Below are positions 44,201 to 59,016 of a stretch of DNA of 64,000 nt, one piece after another. Position 1 is the stretch's first letter, and the number at the start of each line of letters is the position of its first letter. Origin of the DNA: Eledone cirrhosa (lineage: Eukaryota; Mollusca; Cephalopoda; Octopoda; Eledonidae); NCBI GenBank assembly GCA_964016885.1, contig OZ024744.1, positions 110,692,536 through 110,756,535 on the forward strand, read 5' to 3'. The notes below the pieces were generated by a model. The model was not told the origin of the DNA. It ran no database searches and saw only the letters and a list, made by a program, of their open reading frames with translations. Both the position numbers and the translations under genes were made by a program.

Positions 44201-45645
44201 CACTATAACTTACCTTGCCCTGAACACATTAAAACTACACAATCCACTATAACTTACCTTGCCCTGAACACAGTAAAACAACACAATCCACTATAAATTA
44301 CCTTACCCTGAACACAGTAAAACTACACAATCCACTAAAACCTGCTTTGCCCTGAACACAGTAAAACTACACAATCCACTATAAATTACTTTGCCCTGAA
44401 AACAGTAAAACTAAACAATCCACTATAAATTACCTTGCCCTGAAAACAGTAAAACTACACAATCCACTACAAATTACCTTGCCCTGAACACAGTAAAACT
44501 ACACAATCCACTATAACTTACTTTGCCATGAACACAGTAAAACTAAACAATCCACTATAACTTACCTTGCCCTGAACACAGTAAAACTACACAATCCACT
44601 ATAACTGAACTGGCCCTGAACACAGTAAAACTACACAATCCACTATAACTTACCTTGCTCTGAACACAGTAAAATTACACAATCCACTATAACTTAACTG
44701 GCCCTGAACACAGTAAAACTACACAATCCACTATAACTTACCTTGCCCTGAACACAGTAAAACTAAACAATCCACTATAACTTACATTGCCCTGAACACA
44801 GTAAAACTAAACAAACCACTATAAATTACCTTGCCCTGAACACAGTAAAATTACACAATCCACTATCGTTTACCTTGCCCTGAACACAGTAAAACTACAC
44901 AATCCACTATGAATTACCTTGCCCTGAACACAGTAAAACTACACAATCCACTATAACTTGCCTTGCCCTGAACACAGTAAAACTACTTAATTCACTATAA
45001 CTTACCTTGCCCTGAACACAGTAAAACTACACAATACACTATAACTAACCTTGCCCTGAACACAGTAAAACTACACAATCCACTATAACTTACCTTGCTC
45101 TGAACACAGTAAAACTACACAATCCACTATACCTTACCTTGCCCTGAACACAGTAAAACTACACAATCCACTATAACTTAACTGACCCTGAACACAGTAA
45201 ACTACAGAATCCACTATAACTTACCTTGCACTGAACACAGTAAACTACAGAATCCACTATAACTTACCTTGCCCAGAACAAATTAAAACTACGTAATCCA
45301 CTATACCTTACCTTGCCCTGAACACAGTAAAACTACACAATCCACTATAGCTTACATTGCTCTGAACACAGTAAAACTACACAATCCACTATAGCTTACC
45401 TTGCCCTGAACACAGTAAAACTACACAATCCACTATAACTTACCTTGCCCTAAACACAGTAAACTACAGAATCCACTATAACTTACCTTGCCCAGAATAA
45501 AGTAAAACTATGTAATCCACTATAACTTACCTTGCCCTGAACACAGTAAAATTACACAATCCACTATAGCTTACCTTCCCCGAAAACAGTAAAACTACAC
45601 AATCCACTATAACTTACCTTGCCCTGATCACAGTAAAACTACACA

Positions 45646-48600
45646 ATCACTATAACTTTTTTTGCCCTGAACACAGTAAAACTACACAAACCACTATAAA
45701 TTTCCTTGCTCTAAACACAGTAAAGCTAGACAATCCACTATAACTTACCTTGCCCTGAACACAGTAAAACTACACAATCCACTATAACTTAACTGGCCCT
45801 GAACACACTCATCTACAGAATCCACTATAACTTACCTTGCTCTGAACACAGGAAAACTACACAATCCACTATAACTTAACTGGCCCTGAACACTGTAATA
45901 CTAAACAATCCACTATAAGTTACCTTGCTCTGAACACAGTAAAACTACACAATCCACTATAACTTACTTTGCCCTGAACACAGTAAAACTACACAAACCA
46001 CTATAACTTACCTTGCCCTAAAAACAGTAAAACTACACAATCCACTATGAATTACCTTGCCCTGAAAACAGTAAAACTACACAATCCACTATACATTACC
46101 TTGCCCTGAACACACTAAAACTACACAATCCACTATAACTTACTTTGCGCTGAACACAGTAAAATTACACAATCCACTATAACTTAACTGGCCCTGAACA
46201 CAGTAAAACTACACAATCCATAATAAGTTACCTTGCTCTGAACAGAGTAAAACTACACTATCCACTATAACTTAACTGCCCCTGAACACAGTAAAACTAC
46301 ACAATCCACTATAGCTTACCTTGCCCTGAAAACAGTAAAACTACACAATCCACTATAGCTTACCTTGCCCTGAACACATTAAAACTACACAATCCACTAT
46401 AACTTACCTTGCCCTGAACACAGTAAAACTACACAATCCACTATAAATTACCTTACCCAGAACACAGTAAAACTACACAATCCACTATAACTTACCTTGC
46501 CCTGAACACATTAAAACTATACAATCCACGATAACTTACCTTGCCCTGAACACAGTAACACAACACAATCCACTATAAATTACCTTACCCTGAACACAGT
46601 AAAACTACACAATCCACTATAACTTACTTTGCCCTGAACACAGTAAAACTACACAAACCACTATAACTTACCTTGCCCCGAAAACAGTAAAACTACACAA
46701 TCCACTATAAATTACCTTGCCCTGAAAACAGTAAAACTACACAATCCACTATAAATTACCTTGCCCTGAACACAGTAAAACTACACAATCCACTATAACT
46801 TACTTTGCCATGAACACAGTAAAACTAAACAATCCACTATAACTTACCTTGCCCTGAACACAGTAAAACTACACATACCACTATAACTGAACTGGCCCTG
46901 AACACAGTAAAACTACACAATCCACTACAACTTAATTGGCCCTGAACACAGTAAAACTACACAATCCACTATAACTTATCTGGCCCTGAACACAGTAAAA
47001 CAACACAATCCACTATAACTTACCTTGCTCTGAACACAGTAAAACTACACAATCCACTATAACTTAACTGGCCCTGAACACAGTAAAACTACACAATCCA
47101 CTATAACTTACCTTGCCCTGAACACAGTGAAACTAAACAATCCACTATAACTTACTATGCCCTGAACACAGTAAAACTAAACATACCACTATAAATTACC
47201 TTGCCCTAAACACAGTAAAATTACACAATCCACTATAGTTTACCTTGCCTTGAACACAGTAAAACTACACAATCCACTATAAATTACCTTGCCCTGAACA
47301 CAGTAAAACTACACAATCCACTATAACTTGCCTTGCCCTGAACACAGTAAAACTACTTAATTCACTATAACTTACCTTGCCCTGAACACAGTAAAACTAC
47401 ACAATACACTCTACCTAACCTTGCCCTGAACACAGTAAAACTACACAATCCACTATAAATTACCTTGCTCTAAACACAGTAAAACTGCACAAACCACTAT
47501 AAATTACCTTGCTCTAACCACAGTAAAGCTAGACAATCCACTATAACTTACCTTGCCCTGAACGCAGTAAAACTACACAATCCACTATATCTTACCTTGC
47601 TCTGAACACAGGAAAACTACACAATCCACTATAACTTAACTGGCCCTGAACACAGTAAAACTACACAATCCACTATAACTTAACTGGCCCTGATCACAGT
47701 AAAACTACACAATCACTATAACTTTTTTTGCCCTGAACACAGTAAAACTACACAAACCACTATCAATTTCCTTGCTCTAAACACAGTAAAGCTAGACAAT
47801 CCACTATAACTTACCTTGCCCTGAACACAGTAAAACTACACAATCCACTATAACTTAACTGGCCCTGAACACACTAATCTACAGAATCCACTATAACTTA
47901 CCTTGCTCTGAACACAGGAAAACTACACAATCCACTATAACTTAACTGGCCCTGAACACAGTTAAACTACACAATCCACTATAACTAAACTGGCCCTGAA
48001 CACACTAAACTACAGAATCCACTCTAACTTACTTTGCTCTGAACACAGGAAAACTACACAATCCACTATAACTTAACTGGCCCTGAACACTGTAAAACTA
48101 CACAATCCACTATAACTGAACTGGCCCTGAACACAGTAAAACTAAACAATCCACTATAATTTACCTTGCTCTGAACACAGTAAAACTACACAATCCACTA
48201 TAACTTACCTTGCTCTGAACACAGTAAAACTACACAATCCACTATAACTTACTTTGCCCTGAACACAGTAAAACTACACAAACAACTATAAATTACCTTA
48301 CACTGAACACAGTAAAACTACATAATCCACTATAACTTACCTTGCCCTGAAAACAGTAAATCTACACTATCCACTATGAATTACCTTGCCCTGAAAACAG
48401 TAAAACTTCACAATCCACTATACATTACCTTGCCCTGAACACACTAAAACTACACAATCCACTATAACTTACTTTGCCCTGAACACAGTAAAATTACACA
48501 ATCCACTATAACTTAACTGGCCCTGAACACAGTAAAACTACACAATCCACTATAACTTACTTTGCCCTGAACACAGTAAAACTACACAATCCACTATAAA

Positions 48601-51600
48601 TTACCTTGCCCTGAAAACAGTAAAACTACACAATCCACTATAAATTACCTTGCCCTGAAAACAGTAAAACTACACAATCCACTATAAATTACCTTGCCCT
48701 GAACACAGTAAAACTACACAATCCACTATAACTTACTTTGCCATGAACACAGTAAAACTAAACAATCCACTATAACTTACCTTGCCCTGAACACAGTAAA
48801 ACTACACAATCCACTATAACTGAACTGGCCCTGAACACAGTAAAACTACACAATCCACTATAACTTACCTTGCTCTGAACACAGTAAAACTACACAATCC
48901 ACTATAACTTACCTTGCCCTGAACACAGTAAAACTAAACAATCCACTATAACTTACATTGCCCTGAACACAGTAAAACTAAACAAACCACTATAAATTAC
49001 CTTGCCCTGAACACAGTAAAATTACACAATCCATTATAGTTTACCTTGCCCTGAACACAGTAAAACTACACAATACACTATAAATTACCTTGCCCTGAAC
49101 ACAGTAAAACTACACAATCCACTATAACTTGCCTTGCCCTGAACACAGTAAAACTACTTAATTCACTATAACTTACCTTGCCCTGAACACAGTAAAACTA
49201 CTTAATTCACTATAACTTACCTTGCCCTGAACACAGTAAAACTACACAATCCACTATAACTTACCTTGCCCTGAACACAGTAAAACTAAACAATCCACTA
49301 TAACTTACATTGCCCTGAACACAGTAAAACTAAACAAACCACTATAAATTACCTTGCCCTGAACACAGTAAAATTACACAATCCACTATCGTTTACCTTG
49401 CCCTGAACACAGTAAAACTACACAATCCACTATAAGTTACCTTGCTCTGAACACAGTAAAACTACACAATCCACTATAACTTAACTGGCCCTGAACACAG
49501 TAAAACTACACAATCCACTATAACTTACCTTGCCCTGAACACAGTAAAACTACACAATCCACTATAACTTACCTTGCACTGAACACAGTAAAACTACACA
49601 ATCCACTATAACTTACCTTGCCCTGAACACAGTAAAACTACACAATCCACTATAACTTACCTTGCCCTGAACACAGTAAAACTACACAATCCACTATAAC
49701 TTAACTGACCCTGAACACAGTAAACTACAGAATCCACTATAACTTACCTTGCACTGAACACAGTAAACTACAGAATCCACTATAACTTACCTTGCCCAGA
49801 ACAAATTAAAACTACGTAATCCACTATACCTTACCTTGCCCTGAACACAGTAAAACTACACAATCCACTATAGCTTACATTGCTCTGAACACAGTAAAAC
49901 TACACAATCCACTATAGCTTACCTTGCCCTGAACACAGTAAAACTACACAATCCACTATAACTTACCTTGCCCTGAACACAGTAAAACTACACAATCCAC
50001 TATAACTTACCTTGCCCTAAACACAGTAAACTACAGAATCCACTATAACTTACCTTGCCCAGAACAAAGTAAAACTATGTAATCCACTATAACTTACCTT
50101 GCCCTGAACACAGTAAAATTACACAATCCACTATAGCTTACCTTGCCCCGAAAACAGTAAAACTACACAATCCACTATAACTTACCTTGCCCTGATCACA
50201 GTAAAACTACACAATCACTATAACTTTTTTTGCCCTGAACACAGTAAAACTACACAAACCACTATAAATTTCCTTGCTCTAAACACAGTAAAGCTAGACA
50301 ATCCACTATAACTTACCTTGCCCTGAACACAGTAAAACTACACAATCCACTATAACTTAACTGGCCCTGAACACACTAATCTACAGAATCCACTATAACT
50401 TACCTTGCTCTGAACACAGGAAAACTACACAATCCACTATAACTTAACTGGCCCTGAACACTGTAAAACTACACAATCCACTATAACTGAACTGGCCCTG
50501 AACACAGTAATACTAAACAATCCACTATAAGTTACCTTGCTCTGAACACAGTAAAACTACACACTCCACTATAACTTACTTTGCCCTGAACACAGTAAAA
50601 CTACACAAACCACTATAACTTACCTTGCCCTAAAAACAGTAAAACTACACAATCCACTATGAATTACCTTGCCCTGAAAACAGTAAAACTACACAATCCA
50701 CTATACATTACCTTGCCCTGAACACACTAAAACTACACAATCCATTATAACTTACTTTGCGCTGAACACAGTAAAACTACACAATCCACTATAAATTACC
50801 TTACCCAGAACACAGTAAAACTACACAATCCACTATAACTTACCTTGCCCTGAACACATTAAAACTATACAATCCACGATAACTTACCTTGCCCTGAACA
50901 CAGTAACACAACACAATCCACTATAAATTACCTTACCCTGAACACAGTAAAACTACACAATCCACTATAACTTACTTTGCCCTGAACACAGTAAAACTAC
51001 ACAAACCACTATAACTTACCTTGCCCCGAAAACAGTAAAACTACACAATCCACTATAAATTACCTTGCCCTGAAAACAGTAAAACTACACAATCCACTAT
51101 AAATTACCTTGCCCTGAACACAGTAAAACTACACAATCCACTATAACTTACTTTGCCATGAACACAGTAAAACTAAACAATCCACTATAACTTACCTTGC
51201 CCTGAACACAGTAAAACTACACATACCACTATAACTGAACTGGCCCTGAACACAGTAAAACTACACAATCCACTACAACTTAATTGGCCCTGAACACAGT
51301 AAAACTACACAATCCACTATAACTTATCTGGCCCTGAACACAGTAAAACAACACAATCCACTATAACTTACCTTGCTCTGAACACAGTAAAACTACACAA
51401 TCCACTATAACTTAACTGGCCCTGAACACAGTAAAACTACACAATCCACTATAACTTACCTTGCCCTGAACACAGTGAAACTAAACAATCCACTATAACT
51501 TACTATGCCCTGAACACAGTAAAACTAAACATACCACTATAAATTACCTTGCCCTAAACACAGTAAAATTACACAATCCACTATAGTTTACCTTGCCTTG

Positions 51601-54600
51601 AACACAGTAAAACTACACAATCCACTATAAATTACCTTGCCCTGAACACAGTAAAACTACACAATCCACTATAACTTGCCTTGCCCTGAACACAGTAAAA
51701 CTACTTAATTCACTATAACTTACCTTGCCCTGAACACAGTAAAACTACACAATACACTCTACCTAACCTTGCCCTGAACACAGTAAAACTACACAATCCA
51801 CTATAAATTACCTTGCTCTAAACACAGTAAAACTGCACAAACCACTATAAATTACCTTGCTCTAACCACAGTAAAGCTAGACAATCCACTATAACTTACC
51901 TTGCCCTGAACGCAGTAAAACTACACAATCCACTATATCTTACCTTGCTCTGAACACAGGAAAACTACACAATCCACTATAACTTAACTGGCCCTGAACA
52001 CAGTAAAACTACACAATCCACTATAACTTAACTGGCCCTGATCACAGTAAAACTACACAATCACTATAACTTTTTTTGCCCTGAACACAGTAAAACTACA
52101 CAAACCACTATCAATTTCCTTGCTCTAAACACAGTAAAGCTAGACAATCCACTATAACTTACCTTGCCCTGAACACAGTAAAACTACACAATCCACTATA
52201 ACTTAACTGGCCCTGAACATACTAATCTACAGAATCCACTATAACTTACCTTGCTCTGAACACAGGAAAACTACACAATCCACTATAACTTAACTGGCCC
52301 TGAACACAGTTAAACTACACAATCCACTATAACTAAACTGGCCCTGAACACACTAAACTACAGAATCCACTCTAACTTACTTTGCTCTGAACACAGGAAA
52401 ACTACACAATCCACTATAACTTAACTGGCCCTGAACACTGTAAAACTACACAATCCACTATAACTGAACTGGCCCTGAACACAGTAAAACTAAACAATCC
52501 ACTATAATTTACCTTGCTCTGAACACAGTAAAACTACACAATCCACTATAACTTACCTTGCTCTGAACACAGTAAAACTACACAATCCACTATAACTTAC
52601 CTTGCTCTGAACACAGTAAAACTACACAATCCACTATAACTTACTTTGCCCTGAACACAGTAAAACTACACAAACAACTATAAATTACCTTACACTGAAC
52701 ACAGTAAAACTACATAATCCACTATAACTTACCTTGCCCTGAAAACAGTAAATCTACACTATCCACTATGAATTACCTTGCCCTGAAAACAGTAAAACTT
52801 CACAATCCACTATACATTACCTTGCCCTGAACACACTAAAACTACACAATCCACTATAACTTACTTTGCCCTGAACACAGTAAAATTACACAATCCACTA
52901 TAACTTAACTGGCCCTGAACACAGTAAAACTACACAATCCACTATAACTTACTTTGCCCTGAACACAGTAAAACTACACAATCCACTATAAATTACCTTG
53001 CCCTGAAAACAGTAAAACTACACAATCCACTATAAATTACCTTGCCCTGAAAACAGTAAAACTACACAATCCACTATAAATTACCTTGCCCTGAACACAG
53101 TAAAACTACACAATCCACTATAACTTACTTTGCCATGAACACAGTAAAACTAAACAATCCACTATAACTTACCTTGCCCTGAACACAGTAAAACTACACA
53201 ATCCACTATAACTGAACTGGCCCTGAACACAGTAAAACTACACAATCCACTATAACTTACCTTGCTCTGAACACAGTAAAACTACACAATCCACTATAAC
53301 TTACCTTGCCCTGAACACAGTAAAACTAAACAATCCACTATAACTTACATTGCCCTGAACACAGTAAAACTAAACAAACCACTATAAATTACCTTGCCCT
53401 GAACACAGTAAAATTACACAATCCATTATAGTTTACCTTGCCCTGAACACAGTAAAACTACACAATACACTATAAATTACCTTGCCCTGAACACAGTAAA
53501 ACTACACAATCCACTATAACTTGCCTTGCCCTGAACACAGTAAAACTACTTAATTCACTATAACTTACCTTGCCCTGAACACAGTAAAACTACTTAATTC
53601 ACTATAACTTACCTTGCCCTGAACACAGTAAAACTACACAATCCACTATAACTTACCTTGCCCTGAACACAGTAAAACTAAACAATCCACTATAACTTAC
53701 ATTGCCCTGAACACAGTAAAACTAAACAAACCACTATAAATTACCATGCCCTGAACACAGTAAAATTACACAATCCACTATCGTTTACCTTGCCCTGAAC
53801 ACAGTAAAACTACACAATCCACTATAAGTTACCTTGCTCTGAACACAGTAAAACTACACAATCCACTATAACTTAACTGGCCCTGAACACAGTAAAACTA
53901 CACAATCCACTATAACTTACCTTGCCCTGAACACAGTAAAACTACACAATCCACTATAACTTACCTTGCACTGAACACAGTAAAACTACACAATCCACTA
54001 TAACTTACCTTGCCCTGAACACAGTAAAACTACACAATCCACTATAACTTACCTTGCCCTGAACACAGTAAAACTACACAATCCACTATAACTTAACTGA
54101 CCCTGAACACAGTAAACTACAGAATCCACTATAACTTACCTTGCACTGAACACAGTAAACTACAGAATCCACTATAACTTACCTTGCCCAGAACAAATTA
54201 AAACTACGTAATCCACTATACCTTACCTTGCCCTGAACACAGTAAAACTACACAATCCACTATAGCTTACATTGCTCTGAACACAGTAAAACTACACAAT
54301 CCACTATAGCTTACCTTGCCCTGAACACAGTAAAACTACACAATCCACTATAACTTACCTTGCCCTGAACACAGTAAAACTACACAATCCACTATAACTT
54401 ACCTTGCCCTAAACACAGTAAACTACAGAATCCACTATAACTTACCTTGCCCAGAACAAAGTAAAACTATGTAATCCACTATAACTTACCTTGCCCTGAA
54501 CACAGTAAAATTACACAATCCACTATAGCTTACCTTGCCCCGAAAACAGTAAAACTACACAATCCACTATAACTTACCTTGCCCTGATCACAGTAAAACT

Positions 54601-56780
54601 ACACAATCACTATAACTTTTTTTGCCCTGAACACAGTAAAACTACACAAACCACTATAAATTTCCTTGCTCTAAACACAGTAAAGCTAGACAATCCACTA
54701 TAACTTACCTTGCCCTGAACACAGTAAAACTACACAATCCACTATAACTTAACTGGCCCTGAACACACTAATCTACAGAATCCACTATAACTTACCTTGC
54801 TCTGAACACAGGAAAACTACACAATCCACTATAACTTAACTGGCCCTGAACACTGTAAAACTACACAATCCACTATAACTGAACTGGCCCTGAACACAGT
54901 AATACTAAACAATCCACTATAAGTTACCTTGCTCTGAACACAGTAAAACTACACACTCCACTATAACTTACTTTGCCCTGAACACAGTAAAACTACACAA
55001 ACCACTATAACTTACCTTGCCCTAAAAACAGTAAAACTACACAATCCACTATGAATTACCTTGCCCTGAAAACAGTAAAACTACACAATCCACTATACAT
55101 TACCTTGCCCTGAACACACTAAAACTACACAATCCATTATAACTTACTTTGCGCTGAACACAGTAAAATTACACAATCCACTATAACTTAACTGGCCCTG
55201 AACACAGTAAAACTACACAATCCATAATAAGTTACCTTGCTCTGAACAGAGTAAAACTACACTATCCACTATAACTTAACTGCCCCTGAACACAGTAAAA
55301 CTACACAATCCACTATAGCTTACCTTGCCCTGAAAACAGTAAAACTACACAATCCACTATAGCTTACCTTGCCCTGAACACATTAAAACTACACAATCCA
55401 CTATAACTTACCTTGCCCTGAACACAGTAAAACTACACAATCCACTATAAATTACCTTACCCAGAACACAGTAAAACTACACAATCCACTATAACTTACC
55501 TTGCCCTGAACACATTAAAACTATACAATCCACGATAACTTACCTTGCCCTGAACACAGTAACACAACACAATCCACTATAAATTACCTTACCCTGAACA
55601 CAGTAAAACTACACAATCCACTATAACTTACTTTGCCCTGAACACAGTAAAACTACACAAACCACTATAACTTACCTTGCCCCGAAAACAGTAAAACTAC
55701 ACAATCCACTATAAATTACCTTGCCCTGGAAACAGTAAAACTACACAATCCACTATAAATTACCTTGTCCTGAACACAGTAAAACTACACAATCCACTAT
55801 AACTTACTTTGCCATGAACACAGTAAAACTAAACAATCCACTATAACTTACCTTGCCCTGAACACAGTAAAACTACACATACCACTATAACTGAACTGGC
55901 CCTGAACACAGTAAAACTACACAATCCACTACAACTTAATTGGCCCTGAACACAGTAAAACTACACAATCCCCTATAACTTATCTGGCCCTGAACACAGT
56001 AAAACAACACAATCCACTATAACTTACCTTGCTCTGAACACAGTAAAACTACACAATCCACTATAACTTAACTGGCCCTGAACACAGTAAAACTACACAA
56101 TCCACTATAACTTACCTTGCCCTGAACACAGTGAAACTAAACAATCCACTATAACTTACTATGCCCTGAACACAGTAAAACTAAACATACCACTATAAAT
56201 TACCTTGCCCTAAACACAGTAAAATTACACAATCCACTATAGTTTACCTTGCCTTGAACACAGTAAAACTACACAATCCACTATAAATTACCTTGCCCTG
56301 AACACAGTAAAACTACACAATCCACTATAACTTGCCTTGCCCTGAACACAGTAAAACTACTTAATTCACTATAACTTACCTTGCCCTGAACACAGTAAAA
56401 CTACACAATACACTCTACCTAACCTTGCCCTGAACACAGTAAAACTACACAATCCACTATAAATTACCTTGCTCTAAACACAGTAAAACTGCACAAACCA
56501 CTATAAATTACCTTGCTCTAAACACAGTAAAGCTAGACAATCCACTATAACTTACCTTGCCCTGAACACAGTAAAACTACACAATCCACTATAACTTAAC
56601 TGGCCCTGAACGCAGTAAAACTACACAATCCACTATATCTTACCTTGCTCTGAACACAGGAAAACTACACAATCCACTATAACTTAACTGGCCCTGACCA
56701 CAGTAAAACTACACGATCCACTATAACTTAACTGGCCCTGATCACAGTAAAACTACACAATCACTATAACTTTTTTTGCC
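45646..56780. repeat. Higher-order repeat of about 4.39 kb
   Basis: A series of about 100 monomers repeats with a base offset of 4392 bp. CCTTACACTG occurs at 48295 and 52687 (4392). The T7 variant (ATCACTA) occurs at 50214 and 54606 (4392). TTTGCGCTGAAC, anchored at its GCGCTG, occurs at 46147, 50759 and 55151 (4612, then 4392). CCTTACCCAG occurs at 46451, 50799 and 55455 (4348, then 4656). The changing offsets are multiples of 44: the middle copy lacks six monomers (264 bp) at about 50770-50800, where the TTTGCGCTG unit runs straight into an ATAAATTACCTTACCC unit, and has one extra unit near 52560. Outer boundaries are approximate; the series starts before 45646 and degrades after about 56.8 kb. 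Confidence 0.85.
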
Positions 56781-59016
56781 CTGAACACAGTAAAACTACA
56801 CAAACCACTATCAATTTCCTTGCTCTAAACACAGTAAAGCTAGACAATCCACTATAACTTACCTTGCCCTGAACACAGTAAAACTACACAATCCACTATA
56901 ACTTAACTGGCCCTGAACACAGTTAAACTACACAATCCACTATAACTAAACTGGCCCTGAACACACTAAACTACAGAATCCACTCTAACTTACTTTGCTC
57001 TGAACACAGGAAAACTACACAATCCACTATAACTTAACTGGCCCTGAACACAGTAAAACTACACAATCCACTATAACTGAACTGGCCCTGAACACAGTAA
57101 AACTAAACAATCCACTATAAGTTACCTTGCTCTGAACACAGTAAAACTACACAATCCACTATAACTTACTTTGCCCTGAACACAGTAAAATTACACAATC
57201 CACTATAACTTAACTGGCCCTGAACACAGTAAAACTACACAATCCACTATAACTTACTTTGCCCTGAACACAGTAAAACTACACAATCCACTATAAATTA
57301 CCTTGCCCTGAAAACAGTAAAACTACACAATCCACTATAAATTACCTTGCCCTGAAAACAGTAAAACTACACAATCCACTATAAATTACCTTGCCCTGAA
57401 CACAGTAAAACTACACAATCCACTATAACTTACTTTGCCATGAACACAGTAAAACTAAACAATCCACTATAACTTACCTTGCCCTGAACACAGTAAAACT
57501 ACACAATCCACTATAACTGAACTGGCCCTGAACACAGTAAAACTACACAATCCACTATAACTTACCTTGCTCTGAACACAGTAAAACTACACAATCCACT
57601 ATAACTTACCTTGCCCTGAACACAGTAAAACTAAACAATCCACTATAACTTACATTGCCCTGAACACAGTAAAACTAAACAAACCACTATAAATTACCTT
57701 GCCCTGAACACAGTAAAATTACACAATCCATTATAGTTTACCTTGCCCTGAACACAGTAAAACTACACAATACACTATAAATTACCTTGCCCTGAACACA
57801 GTAAAACTACACAATCCACTATAACTTGCCTTGCCCTGAACACAGTAAAACTACTTAATTCACTATAACTTACCTTGCCCTGAACACAGTAAAACTACAC
57901 AATACACTATACCTAACCTTGCCCTGAACACAGTAAAACTACACAATCCACTATAACTTACCTTGCTCTGAACACAGTAAAACTACACAATCCACTATAC
58001 CTTACCTTGCCCTGAACACAGTAAAACTACACAATCCACTATAACTTAACTGGCCCTGAACACAGTAAACTACAGAATCCACTATAACTTACCTTGCACT
58101 GAACAGAGTAAACTACAGAATCCACTATAACTTACCTTGCCCAGAACAAATTAAAACTACGTAATCCACTATACCTTACCTTGCCCTGAACACAGTAAAA
58201 CTACACAATCCACTATAGCTTACATTGCTCTGAACACAGTAAAACTACAGAATCCACTATAGCTTACCTTGCCCTGAACACAGTAAAACTACACAATCCA
58301 CTATAACTTACCTTGCCCTGAACACAGTAAAACTACACAATCCACTTTAACTTACCTTGCCCCGAACACAGTAAACTACAGAATCCACTATAACTTACCT
58401 TGCCCAGAACAAAGTAAAACTACGTAATCCACTATACCTTACCTTGCCCTGAACACAGTAAAATTACACAATCCACTATAGCTTACCTTGCCCCGAAAAC
58501 AGTAAAACTACACAATCCACTATAACTTACGTTGCCCTGATCACAGTAAAACTACACAATCACTATAACTTTTTTTGCCCTGAACACAGTAAAACTACAC
58601 AAACCACTATAAATTTCCTTGCCCTGAACACAGTAAAACTACACAATCTACTATAACTTAACTGGCCCTGAACACACTAATCTACAGAATCCACTATAAC
58701 TTACCTTGCTCTGAACACAGTAAAACTAAACAATCCACTATAAGTTACCTTGCTCTGAACACAGTAAAACTACACAATCCACTATAACTTACCTTGCTCT
58801 GAACACAGTAAAACTACACAATCCACTATAACTTACCTTGCTCTGAACACAGTAAAACTACACAATCCACTATAACTTACTTTGCCCTGAACACAGTAAA
58901 ACTACACAAACAACTATAAATTACCTTACACTGAACACAGTAAAACTACATAATCCACTATAACTTACCTTGCTCTGAAAACAGTAAATCTACACTATCC
59001 ACTATGAATTACCTTG

